This document shows positions 16,679 through 25,210 of a stretch of DNA of 45,681 nucleotides, piece by piece. Location: the NCBI RefSeq assembly GCF_000786205.1, contig NZ_JROH01000028.1, positions 1 through 45,681 on the forward strand. Direction: 5' to 3'. Numbering within the stretch: position 1 is the first letter of the stretch; every line of letters starts with the position of its first letter. This DNA is from Sphingomonas sp. 37zxx. GTDB lineage: Bacteria; Pseudomonadota; Alphaproteobacteria; Sphingomonadales; Sphingomonadaceae. Under the pieces are notes generated by a model. That model did not search any database. It saw only the letters and a list, made by a program, of their open reading frames with translations, and was not told the origin of the DNA. The translations under genes were made by a program, and so were the position numbers.

Positions 16679-17220
16679 TGAAACGCGCGCCCCATTTATC
16701 CGCCCTGATCGCGGCTGCCTCGCTGTGGGCGACCCCTGCTGCGGCACAGCGGCACGATACCAACGCGCCGATCGATTTTGCCGCCGAGAATCTGGAATTG
16801 CAGGATCGCGCCAATCGCGCTGTACTGTCGGGGGGCGTTACTATCCGCCAGGCCGATCTGACGCTCACCGCCGCACGGGTGACCGTTGCCTATACCGGGC
16901 AGGTGATCGGTGGATCGCCGCAGGTGTCGCGGCTCGATGCCTCGGGCGGGGTGACGGTGGTGCGCCCAACCCAGCGCGCACGGGCGCAATATGGCGTGTA
17001 CGACCTGAACAAGCGAGTGCTGACGATGCTGGGCGATGTTTCGCTGATTCAGGGCAACAACACGCTGCGCGGCGGGCGGCTGTCGATCAACCTCGATACC
17101 GGGCGCGCGACGCTCGACGGATCGACCACGGGCGCAACCGGCGCGACATCGCCTGCCGAAAACGGCGTCGAGCGGCGGCAGGGCCGGGTGACCGGGCGGT
17201 TTACGGTGCCGCAGCGCTAA
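16675..17220 (+). CDS. lptA: LPS transport periplasmic protein LptA
   Basis: A 181-residue OstA-like protein with a signal peptide (LSALIAAASLWATPAAAQ) and repeated beta-strand units IDFAAENLELQDRANRAVLSG, LTLTAARVTVAY and NTLRGGRLSINLDTGRATLDG. It forms the periplasmic filament carrying lipopolysaccharide from LptC to LptD. A C-terminal polar segment is probably flexible. Two adjacent ATGs (16675 and 16678) are possible. Confidence 0.92.
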   Translation: MMKRAPHLSALIAAASLWATPAAAQRHDTNAPIDFAAENLELQDRANRAVLSGGVTIRQADLTLTAARVTVAYTGQVIGGSPQVSRLDASGGVTVVRPTQRARAQYGVYDLNKRVLTMLGDVSLIQGNNTLRGGRLSINLDTGRATLDGSTTGATGATSPAENGVERRQGRVTGRFTVPQR

Positions 17221-17328
17221 CCGCGCCGCGCGGATCTGCACCAAGCCATATCCGCTGTTTCATGCACGAAGCTTGCCAAGCGCCATGACGATGCGCGACA
17301 TAGCGTTGCCGCACGGGCGGCGCAGGGG

Positions 17329-18111
17329 ATGATGATGGACGACGTGACCACGCTGGAGACGATCGAACCGGTGGTCGAAAAGCCGGTCGATTCGGGGCTG
17401 TCGGTCGTGTCGATCGCCAAGGCCTATGACAAAAAAGTCGTCCTTTCCGACGTCTCGATGAGCGTGGGGCGCGGCGAAGTCGTCGGTCTGCTCGGCCCCA
17501 ATGGCGCGGGCAAGACCACCAGCTTTTATTCGGTGATGGGGCTGGTGAAGCCCGATGCCGGACGCATCATGCTCGATGGCGAGGACATTACCGCGCTGCC
17601 AATGTATCGCCGCGCGATCCTGGGCCTTGGCTATCTGCCGCAGGAAACCTCGATCTTTCGCGGGCTGACGGTCGAGAAGAATATTCTGGCGGTGCTCGAA
17701 CTGGCGGTGCCCGACAAGACTGTGCGGATGGCGCGGCTCGATACGCTGCTCGACGAATTCGGGCTTACCCGGTTGCGCGATTCGCCGGCAATGGCGCTGT
17801 CGGGCGGTGAGCGGCGGCGCGCCGAAATCGCGCGCGCGCTGGCGGCGAACCCGTCGATCATGCTGCTCGATGAACCGTTCGCGGGCATCGACCCGATTTC
17901 GATCGCCGACATTCGCGATCTGGTGCGCGACCTGAAACAGCGCGACATCGGCGTGCTGATCACCGATCACAATGTCCGCGAAACGCTCGAAATCGTCGAT
18001 CGCGCCTACATCATCTATGACGGCCGGGTGCTGTTCGCCGGATCGCCCGAGGAGCTGGTCGCCGACGCCAATGTCCGGCGGCTGTATCTGGGCGAGGGCT
18101 TCTCGCTGTAG
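17329..18111 (+). CDS. lptB: LPS export ATP-binding protein LptB
   Basis: A 260-residue ABC ATPase driving lipopolysaccharide extraction with LptFG. Walker A is GPNGAGKTT, the LptB-type sequence YLPQETSIFRGLTVEKNI is present, the signature is ALSGGERRRAEIARAL, and Walker B is MLLDEPFAGIDPISI with the switch DHNVRETL. The first 25 residues extend beyond typical LptB. Three ATGs are stacked at 17329, 17332 and 17335; AGGGG at 17324-17328 spaces best with the last. Confidence 0.94.
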   Translation: MMMDDVTTLETIEPVVEKPVDSGLSVVSIAKAYDKKVVLSDVSMSVGRGEVVGLLGPNGAGKTTSFYSVMGLVKPDAGRIMLDGEDITALPMYRRAILGLGYLPQETSIFRGLTVEKNILAVLELAVPDKTVRMARLDTLLDEFGLTRLRDSPAMALSGGERRRAEIARALAANPSIMLLDEPFAGIDPISIADIRDLVRDLKQRDIGVLITDHNVRETLEIVDRAYIIYDGRVLFAGSPEELVADANVRRLYLGEGFSL

Positions 18112-18168
18112 TGTGATGATGGATGTAGCATCCCATCCGTCTGGTCTGAACGGCAAGCGGCGAGCCTG

Positions 18169-19665
18169 ATGAGCCTCGCCCCGCGCCTCGATATACGCCA
18201 GTCGCAATCGCTGGTGATGACGCCGCAATTGCAGCAGGCGATCAAGCTGCTGGCGCTGTCGAACCTCGAGGTCGAAGGCTTTATCGCCGAGGAGCTGGAG
18301 CGCAATCCGTTGCTGGAAAGCACCGGCGGCGGCGATGATGGTGATGGCGGCGACATGATCATCGCCACGCCGGTCGGCGGCGATCCGGTGCCTGCCGACG
18401 AACTGCCCGTAGGCGGCAGCGACAGCGAGCCGGTGTTCGACGGCGAGCTGGCGATCGCCAATCGCAGCGACGACAGCGCCGCCGATTCGATCGGCAGCCT
18501 GGATGGTGGGCTTGGGCTGAACGGCTCGGGCAGCGGCGGCGGTGTGGGCGAAGACGGGCTGGATTTCGACAGTTTCGCGGCGACTGACATCAGCCTTGCC
18601 GATCATTTGATGGGGCAGGCGGGCACCGCCGTGGCGGGCGGCGACCTGTTCATCGCAGCGCATCTGATCGACCAGATCGACGAGTGCGGGTATCTGACGG
18701 TGTCGCTGCTCGACGTCGCCAATCGACTGGGCGTTCCGCTGGCGCGGGTCGAGGCGGTGCTGGGGGTCATCCAGACGTTCGACCCGACCGGGGTGGGCGC
18801 GCGCAACCTGTCCGAATGCCTGGCGCTGCAAGCCAAGGAAGCCGATCGCTATGATCCGTGCATGGCGCGGCTGATCTACAATCTCGATCTGGTCGCGCGC
18901 GGTCAATTGGCACAGCTCAAGCGGATGTGCGGCGTCGATGACGAGGACATGGCCGACATGATCCGCGAATTGCGAAGCTATGATCCCAAGCCCGGCTGTC
19001 GTTATGGCGGCGAACCGTCGCAGGCGGTGGTGCCCGATCTGTTCGTTGCGCGGCGCGGCGCTGGATGGGCGGTCGAGATCAACGCCGCCACCCTGCCGCG
19101 CGTGCTGGTCAATCGGGCTTATTATGTCGAATTGTCGGGCGGCAGCCATGACAAGGCGTCCAAGAGCTGGCTGTCCGATTGCCTCACCAGCGCCAATTGG
19201 CTGGTGAAGGCGCTCGACCAGCGGCAACGCACGATCATCAAGGTGGCGAGCGAGATCGTGAAGCAGCAGGAGGCGTTTTTCCTGCACGGCGTCGCGCATT
19301 TGCGCCCGCTGACGCTGGCGCGAGTCGCCGAGGCGATCGAGATGCACGAATCGACCGTCAGCCGGGTGACGAGCAACAAATATCTGAGCTGCGCGCGCGG
19401 TCTGTTCGAGCTGAAATTCTTTTTCACCTCTGCGATCCAATCGGCCGATGGCGGCGAAGCGGTGTCGGCGCAGGCGGTCAAGAGCGCGATCCGCGCGCTG
19501 ATCGCCGCCGAGGAGCCCAAGAAAATCCTGTCCGACGACACGCTGGTCGAACTGCTCAACGCGCGCGGGTTCGACATCGCGCGGCGGACGGTGGCGAAAT
19601 ATCGCGAGGCGCTGGGGATCGGCAGTTCGGTGCAGCGGCGGCGGGCGAAGGCGCTGGAGGGGTAG
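18169..19665 (+). CDS. rpoN: RNA polymerase sigma-54 factor RpoN
   Basis: A 498-residue sigma-54. Region I at the N-terminus is MTPQLQQAIKLLALSNLEV with the ELERNPLLE element. It is followed by an acidic and Gly-rich region II (about residues 50-130), the core-binding domain and the DNA-binding part. The RpoN box is readable as ARRTVAKYREALGI near the C-terminus, and the HTH LARVAEAIEMHESTVSRVTS precedes it. It lies 57 bp after lptB, the usual location. The hpf and ptsN genes that often follow are absent. Confidence 0.96.
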   Translation: MSLAPRLDIRQSQSLVMTPQLQQAIKLLALSNLEVEGFIAEELERNPLLESTGGGDDGDGGDMIIATPVGGDPVPADELPVGGSDSEPVFDGELAIANRSDDSAADSIGSLDGGLGLNGSGSGGGVGEDGLDFDSFAATDISLADHLMGQAGTAVAGGDLFIAAHLIDQIDECGYLTVSLLDVANRLGVPLARVEAVLGVIQTFDPTGVGARNLSECLALQAKEADRYDPCMARLIYNLDLVARGQLAQLKRMCGVDDEDMADMIRELRSYDPKPGCRYGGEPSQAVVPDLFVARRGAGWAVEINAATLPRVLVNRAYYVELSGGSHDKASKSWLSDCLTSANWLVKALDQRQRTIIKVASEIVKQQEAFFLHGVAHLRPLTLARVAEAIEMHESTVSRVTSNKYLSCARGLFELKFFFTSAIQSADGGEAVSAQAVKSAIRALIAAEEPKKILSDDTLVELLNARGFDIARRTVAKYREALGIGSSVQRRRAKALEG

Positions 19666-19683
19666 TTCTCACGCGGCGACAGG

Positions 19684-19768
19684 CCCTCACCCTATCGGCG
19701 CTTCGCGCTCCCTCCCTCTCCCGCTTGCGGGAGAGGGAGGGAGTGGCACAGCCGCGGAAGGGTGAGGG
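19684..19768. repeat. Nested palindromic intergenic element after rpoN
   Basis: An outer pair (ccctcaccct / agggtgaggg) flanks an inner strong hairpin (ccctctcccgc ttgc gggagaggg). The element may act as a terminator for the lpt-rpoN unit. Similar C/T-rich palindromes occur at 6890-6914, 28414-28437 and 42285-42396. Confidence 0.75.
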
Positions 19769-19847
19769 GCTGTCGAAGGTTTTGACGCACAAAGCCGACA
19801 TCCGCGCTTCGCCTTCGCCCCTCACCTGTGTAACGCTCTGATCAGCT

Positions 19848-20762
19848 ATGGATCTGTACCTTCCCATCGCCAATCTGTCGGTCAACGCGCTTGTCATTAT
19901 CGCGCTTGGGCTGGGGGTCGGGCTGCTGTCGGGCATGTTCGGCGTCGGCGGTGGATTTCTGACCACGCCGTTGCTGATCTTCTATGGCATTCCGCCGACG
20001 GTGGCCGCCGCGTCGGCTGCGTCGCAGGTTACCGGTGCCAGCGTGTCGGGCGTAATCGCGCATAGCCGGCGCAAGGGGGTCGATTATCATATTGGCGGAG
20101 TGATGGTGGTCGGCGGGGTGCTCGGCTCGTTCGTCGGTGCCTGGCTGTTCGAGGTGCTGCGCGCCAGTGGCCTGATCGATACCGCGATCGCGATCCTGTA
20201 TGTGCTGCTGCTGGGGTCGATCGGCGGGCTGATGCTGAAGGAATCGGTCGACAGCATCCGCGTGACCAGGGGGCACCGGGCGGCCCCGGCCCGGCGGCGG
20301 CGGCACCATCCGCTGGTCGCGGCGCTGCCGATGCGGTGGCGCTTCTATCGTTCGGGGCTGTATATCTCGCCGCTGGCACCGCTGATCCTGGGCATGCTCA
20401 CCGGCATTCTGACGATGCTGCTGGGCGTCGGCGGCGGCTTCATCCTGATTCCGGCGATGCTGTTTCTGCTGGGCATGTCGACTCAGGTCGTCGTCGGCAC
20501 GTCGCTGTTCCAGATTTTGTTCACCACGGCGGCGGCGACGATGGTGCATGCGACGACCACCAAGGCGGTCGACATCGTGCTGGCGGTGCTGCTGCTGCTC
20601 GGATCGGTTGCCGGCGCGCAGATCGGATCGCGCCTGGCGCAAAAGATGCGCCCCGAATATCTGCGCCTGGCGCTGGCGTTGCTGGTGCTGGTGGTCGCGT
20701 TTCGGATGGGGTTGGGCCTGGCCTGGCGGCCGGGCGAGCTTTATTCGGTCGAGGCGGCATGA
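19848..20762 (+). CDS. TauE/SafE (TSUP) family membrane transporter
   Basis: A 304-residue protein with about eight hydrophobic helices arranged as two similar halves. Each half has the Gly-rich family motif: GLLSGMFGVGGGFLTTPLLI and GILTMLLGVGGGFILIPAML. TSUP transporters export sulfite, organosulfonates or sulfoacetate. A basic loop (GHRAAPARRRRHHP) joins the halves on the likely cytoplasmic side. The stop overlaps the next gene's start in an ATGA. Confidence 0.92.
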   Translation: MDLYLPIANLSVNALVIIALGLGVGLLSGMFGVGGGFLTTPLLIFYGIPPTVAAASAASQVTGASVSGVIAHSRRKGVDYHIGGVMVVGGVLGSFVGAWLFEVLRASGLIDTAIAILYVLLLGSIGGLMLKESVDSIRVTRGHRAAPARRRRHHPLVAALPMRWRFYRSGLYISPLAPLILGMLTGILTMLLGVGGGFILIPAMLFLLGMSTQVVVGTSLFQILFTTAAATMVHATTTKAVDIVLAVLLLLGSVAGAQIGSRLAQKMRPEYLRLALALLVLVVAFRMGLGLAWRPGELYSVEAA

Positions 20763-21523
20763 TCGCGCGGATCGCCGCCTTGCTGCTGGCGGCGCTGCTG
20801 CTGGGCGGGGCCAAGCCGGTGCTGGTGCCCGATGTTTCGCAGCGCGACATCGAGATCATCTATTCCTTCACCGGGGCCGAATTGCTGCTGTTCGGCGCGA
20901 TCCTGTATCCCGATCGCAGCCTGCCCGATCCCGATGCTGATCCCGCCGAAATCGTGGTGGTGGTGCGCGGCCCGGTGCAGTCGGTGCTGATGCGGCAAAA
21001 GGAAAAGATTGCGGGCATCTGGGTGAATGCCGAATCGATGCGCTATCGTTCGGTGCCGTCCTTTTACGCCATCGCCTCGTCCAAGCCGATCGACCAGATC
21101 GTCGATGAACGCACCCGCGCGATTTACGAGCTTGGGCTCGACAGCCTGCAATTGTCGCCGATCACCAGCGCGCCCGCGGGCATGCAGGCAAAGTTCGTCC
21201 AGGGGCTGATTGATCTTCGCCGCCGAACCGGCCTGTTCGACGAAGCGCCCGCTGCGGTCGAGATTACCGACGGCGTGCTGTATCGCGCGCGCATCGCCAT
21301 TCCGGCGCGGGTGCCGGTGGGGCGCTTCACCGCCGAAACCTTTTTGATCCGTGACGGGCGGGTGCTGGCGGCGGCGGTGCGCGAGATCGACATTCGCAAG
21401 TCGGGCTTCGAGCGTTTCGTGGCGCGCGCGGCGGAAAACCAGTCGGTGCTATATGGTCTGATCGCGGTGGCGCTGTCGGTATTGTTCGGCTGGGGCGCGG
21501 GGGCGTTGTGGCGGCGATTCTGA
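20759..21523 (+). CDS. TIGR02186 family transmembrane protein
   Basis: About 254 residues, with a signal peptide (IARIAALLLAALLLGGAKP), a periplasmic domain starting VLVPDVSQRDIEIIYSFTGAELLLFGAIL and a C-terminal membrane anchor (VLYGLIAVALSVLFGWGAGAL). This matches the alphaproteobacterial TIGR02186 family, which is typically encoded directly after a TauE/SafE gene as here (4-bp overlap). A role as a partner of the transporter is an inference from that pairing. Confidence 0.88.
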   Translation: MIARIAALLLAALLLGGAKPVLVPDVSQRDIEIIYSFTGAELLLFGAILYPDRSLPDPDADPAEIVVVVRGPVQSVLMRQKEKIAGIWVNAESMRYRSVPSFYAIASSKPIDQIVDERTRAIYELGLDSLQLSPITSAPAGMQAKFVQGLIDLRRRTGLFDEAPAAVEITDGVLYRARIAIPARVPVGRFTAETFLIRDGRVLAAAVREIDIRKSGFERFVARAAENQSVLYGLIAVALSVLFGWGAGALWRRF

Positions 21524-21562
21524 CCGGGCAACCATTGGAGAACACAATCTTTACCGCGCAGC

Positions 21563-23305
21563 ATGCATGACCGGTCCGAACTAGGTTCGGGGCGAGTACG
21601 TGGAATGGACATGCCGGTAGGACGCGACTGGGCGCACGCGACAGAAGACTTTGGCGAGCCCGGTGCCGGCGCAAGGTCACAGGCGGGATCGGGTCCGCTT
21701 GGGGTTGTGCATGCGACACCCATCGGTCTGGTCACCGATATTGGCGGATCGGGCAGCCAGATCGTGATCGACCGCGCGACGATCGAGGCGCTTCGCGGTG
21801 ATGCCGATCCGGCGATCGCCGGCGCGGGCCAGGTCGGGTCGCAGGTCAAGATGCGCGTCGGCATGACGTGGCTGGTGGCCAATATCCGCTCGCTCAAGCT
21901 GGCGGCGGGCGGGCATGGCGACATCGCCGCGCAGATCGATTTTTTGGGCGAGGGCGATGAAGAGCGGCTGACGGCCAAGCTCTACAAGTTCCGCCGCGGC
22001 GTCACGCGCTACCCCATGCCGGGCTGTGAGGTTTTTCCGGTCTCAACCGCCGACCTCAAGCAAATCTATTCGACCGATGATCGCCCCAATGTCGAGGTTG
22101 GCACCGTCCACCCCACGCGCGATATTCGGGCTGTGCTGTATATCGATGCGATGCTCGGCAAGCATTTCGCGCTGCTGGGATCGACCGGCACCGGCAAATC
22201 GACCGCCGCCGCGCTGATCCTGCACCGCATCTGCGAAGCCTCGCCGCAGGGGCATATCGTGATGGTCGATCCGCACGGCGAATATGCCGCCGCGTTCAAG
22301 CATAATGGTGCGATCTTCGACGTCGGCAATCTGGCGATGCCCTATTGGCTGATGAACTTCGAGGAACATTGCGAGGTGTTTCTCACCAGCGACGGCAATG
22401 ATCGCCAGATCGACGCCGACATCCTGGCCAAATGCCTGCTCGCGGCGCGCGGCAAGAACCGGCTGGCCGCCGACGTCAAGCTGACGGTCGATTCGCCGAT
22501 CCCTTATTTGCTCAGCGACCTCACCAATCTGGTGCAGACCGAGATGGGCAAGATGGACCGCGCGGGCGATAGCGCGCCCTATCTGCGGCTGAAGACCAAG
22601 ATCGACGAGATCAAGACCGATCCGCGCTATTCGTTCATGTTTTCAGGCATGCTGGTGGCGGACACGATGGCGGGTTTCCTTGCGCGGATGTTCCGCCTGC
22701 CCGCCGATGGCAAGCCGATCTCGATCATCGACGTGTCGGGCGTGCCATCCGAAATCACTTCGGTCGTCGTGTCGGTGCTCAGCCGGATGGTGTTCGATTT
22801 CGCGATCTGGTCGCGCGGCGAAACGGTTCGTCCCATATTGCTGGTATGCGAGGAAGCGCATCGTTATGTGCCCAACGAGCGTAACGCCGACGGGTCTTCG
22901 GTCGGCAGGATCCTTAGCCGGATCGCCAAGGAAGGGCGTAAATACGGCGTGTCGTTGGGGCTTATCACACAGCGGCCGTCTGACCTTGCCGAGGGCGTGT
23001 TGTCGCAATGCGGCACGATTATAGCCATGCGACTGAACAATGAGCGTGACCAGGCGTATGTACGGTCAGCAATGCCCGAGGGTGCGCGCGGTTTCCTCGA
23101 TTCAATCCCGGCGCTTCGCAATCGCGAAAGCATCATCTGCGGGGAGGGCGTGTCGACGCCGATCCGGGTGTTGTTCGACGATCTGGAAGAAAATCGTCGC
23201 CCGGCATCGGCTGACCCTTCTTTTGCCCTATTGTGGCGCGAGACCGGCGGTGAAGAAGGGTTGATCGATCGAACGATCCGTCGCTGGCGCAGCCAACGGC
23301 ACTGA
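21563..23305 (+). CDS. HerA/DUF87-like ATP-binding protein
   Basis: About 580 residues of the HerA/FtsK-like ATPase superfamily. An N-terminal beta-barrel (HAS-barrel-like, about residues 45-150) precedes the ATPase. Walker A is LGSTGTGKSTAA (about 206-214), followed by MVDPHGEYAAAF, Walker B ILLVCEEAHRYVPNE, and the sensor region GLITQRPSDLAEGVLSQCGT. HerA proteins pump DNA and often work with NurA in end resection; no nurA-like gene lies nearby. In-frame ATGs at 21563, 21605 and 21611 make the N-terminus uncertain. Confidence 0.85.
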   Translation: MHDRSELGSGRVRGMDMPVGRDWAHATEDFGEPGAGARSQAGSGPLGVVHATPIGLVTDIGGSGSQIVIDRATIEALRGDADPAIAGAGQVGSQVKMRVGMTWLVANIRSLKLAAGGHGDIAAQIDFLGEGDEERLTAKLYKFRRGVTRYPMPGCEVFPVSTADLKQIYSTDDRPNVEVGTVHPTRDIRAVLYIDAMLGKHFALLGSTGTGKSTAAALILHRICEASPQGHIVMVDPHGEYAAAFKHNGAIFDVGNLAMPYWLMNFEEHCEVFLTSDGNDRQIDADILAKCLLAARGKNRLAADVKLTVDSPIPYLLSDLTNLVQTEMGKMDRAGDSAPYLRLKTKIDEIKTDPRYSFMFSGMLVADTMAGFLARMFRLPADGKPISIIDVSGVPSEITSVVVSVLSRMVFDFAIWSRGETVRPILLVCEEAHRYVPNERNADGSSVGRILSRIAKEGRKYGVSLGLITQRPSDLAEGVLSQCGTIIAMRLNNERDQAYVRSAMPEGARGFLDSIPALRNRESIICGEGVSTPIRVLFDDLEENRRPASADPSFALLWRETGGEEGLIDRTIRRWRSQRH

Positions 23306-23450
23306 TAAGAGTTTAACGAATCCCGTCCCCTTTCCGGGTGCGGGCGGGAGAGGGGCCTACGGACAGCAATCAGTTCGCCTCTCTCCCCACCATGTGCGGC
23401 AGCGGCGGTGCGCGGCAACAGGCCGCCCGCGCTGCCAAGGCCCGATCAAG

Positions 23451-24962
23451 CTACTGGGGCCGCAATGATTCGCTATTGGCTTTTGGGCTAACCCCGATCG
23501 GCACTGCCATCAAGCTGGCAACCTTCGATCGGAACGCCGACAGGTCCTGACCGGTCAGCCGCTCCACGGTGGAAAAAGACACCGACTGCGGGTTGATCGG
23601 CGCACCGTTTCGCCACAATTCATAATGAAGATGCGGCCCGGTCGACAGGCCGGTCGAGCCAACATAGCCGATGATGTCGCCGCGCGTGACCCGCGTGCCC
23701 GGCCGCACCGCGATCCGGCTCATATGGCCATAGCCGGTGGCGAGGCCCGCGCCGTGGTTGAGCTTCACGAAATTGCCATAGCCGCCATTGCGTCCGGCAT
23801 AGGCGACGGTCCCGTCGCTGGCGGCGCGGATCGGGCTGCCATAGGGGGCGGCGAAGTCCAGCCCCTTGTGCAGCCGGCGAAAGCCCAGCACCGGATGCCG
23901 CCGCCAGCCAAAGCCCGATGAAATCCGCGCGGCCACCGGCATCTGCATCGTGCCCTTGCGCTCGCCGGTGCCGCTGGGATCATACCACATGGTCTTGCCC
24001 GCCTGTTCCCAGCGCACCAGCCGCACGTCGCGCCCGCCCTGGTCGATCGCGGCATAGACCAGATTGCCGAGTTGCACCTCGCCGGTCGCGGCCCGCGCCT
24101 GTTCGACGATCAGATCGAATTCGTCGTTGGCGCCCAGGCGCGCCATCGGCACCTTGGCCGAGATCGATTTGATGAATGCCTCCACCGCGCGAGCCGGTGC
24201 GCCGGCGGCGCGTGCCGAGCGATAGAGGCTGGAGCCGACGCGCCCGCGGATTCGCAGCGGGGTGTTGTCGATCGCGATCGGGATGCGGCGAAGCGCCAGC
24301 CCGGCATCGGCGCGCACCAGTTCGAGCGCAAGGTCGAACCGGGCGCGGAAGGCAAGTTTTTCGAGCGGGCGCGGCACCGTTTTCAACGCGCGGCGGCCAA
24401 GCGTCACATCGAGCCGGGTGCCGGGGCGGATGGTGTCGAGCGCAACGGTGCCGGCGACCAGATCGGCGGCGCGCTCGGCCTCGGCAGCGCCCACCCCGGT
24501 TCGCACCAACGCGCGCCGAAGCGCATCGCCGGTGCCCATCGTTGCGCTCAGTTCGATGATCGGGCGTTCGGGGGTGTCGGCGAGCACCGCGACCGCATTG
24601 GTCGCGCCCATTCGCCGCCCGGTGGTCGCGCCGAACGCCAGCGGCGCGATCGATTGCGAGGCAAGCTCGTCATGGTCGGTGGTGGTAATGCCGCTGGGGA
24701 TTTGCGCGATCAGGCGGGGTTGAAGGCCTGGCGACAGCGCGATGGTGAAGCTGCAGAGCGCGGCGCAGGTGGCGGCCCCGCGAAACCATTGCCGCGATCC
24801 GATCTGCGCGCCGAGATCGGGGACCAGGTCGACCGTGGCCAGCCACGCGCGCAGCCGGCCCGACCAGTCATTGGCCGGTGCCGCCACCATTCCCGCACGA
24901 CCAAAGGTTAGCGCAGTCGCGCCGCCACCGCCGGTCAATCCAAGGTCGTTGCGTAAGAACAA
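23451..24962 (-). CDS. M23 family metallopeptidase (murein hydrolase-like)
   Basis: A 503-residue envelope protein with one N-terminal hydrophobic segment (GAATCAALCSFTIAL), a LysM/opacity-like middle region (DTIRPGTRLDVTLGRR) and a C-terminal LytM/M23 domain. Zinc ligands are visible as HKGLDF (H365, D369) and HLHYE (H444, H446). It is expected to cleave peptidoglycan cross-links or act as a regulator in division. The start is TTG at 24962 (MFLRNDLGL); the nearest ATG at 24890 would remove the first 24 residues. Confidence 0.9.
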   Translation of the reverse strand: MFLRNDLGLTGGGGATALTFGRAGMVAAPANDWSGRLRAWLATVDLVPDLGAQIGSRQWFRGAATCAALCSFTIALSPGLQPRLIAQIPSGITTTDHDELASQSIAPLAFGATTGRRMGATNAVAVLADTPERPIIELSATMGTGDALRRALVRTGVGAAEAERAADLVAGTVALDTIRPGTRLDVTLGRRALKTVPRPLEKLAFRARFDLALELVRADAGLALRRIPIAIDNTPLRIRGRVGSSLYRSARAAGAPARAVEAFIKSISAKVPMARLGANDEFDLIVEQARAATGEVQLGNLVYAAIDQGGRDVRLVRWEQAGKTMWYDPSGTGERKGTMQMPVAARISSGFGWRRHPVLGFRRLHKGLDFAAPYGSPIRAASDGTVAYAGRNGGYGNFVKLNHGAGLATGYGHMSRIAVRPGTRVTRGDIIGYVGSTGLSTGPHLHYELWRNGAPINPQSVSFSTVERLTGQDLSAFRSKVASLMAVPIGVSPKANSESLRPQ

Positions 24963-25066
24963 AAGCGTGTTCGCCCCCGACAGCCGCGCCCGCCCCGCTC
25001 CGGCCGCTGATGTTCCGACTGTGCAACCAGGAGTTTAAAGTCAAATTAACCCGGCGCCGGAGGGGT

Positions 25067-25210
25067 GTGAACCGCGACAAGGCGTTTGAGATCGACGGTG
25101 GACGCCCAAATCTTCTTTCGCTCTTGAAAGCCTGGCGGGGCGATGGGCAGGGTGAGCCGAATGCCCGCTTGCGCATGGCCCTCGTACCCCCGATGTTGTT
25201 CACGCGATGA
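25067..25210 (+). CDS. Possible 47-residue leader ORF before the helicase
   Basis: A GTG-initiated frame (MNRDKAFEIDGG, ending ALVPPMLFTR) preceded at very short spacing by GGAGGGG (25059-25065). Its TGA overlaps the helicase ATG at 25207 in an ATGA. It is unlike any family I recognise. Overlap geometry and the ribosome-binding site are the only support, and it may be non-coding leader. Confidence 0.25.
   Translation: MNRDKAFEIDGGRPNLLSLLKAWRGDGQGEPNARLRMALVPPMLFTR

Noticed and set aside
17260..19440. Very long minus-strand open frame antisense to lptB and rpoN
   Set aside because: Translation is Arg/His/Gln-rich and antisense to two unmistakable genes; a GC-bias artefact.
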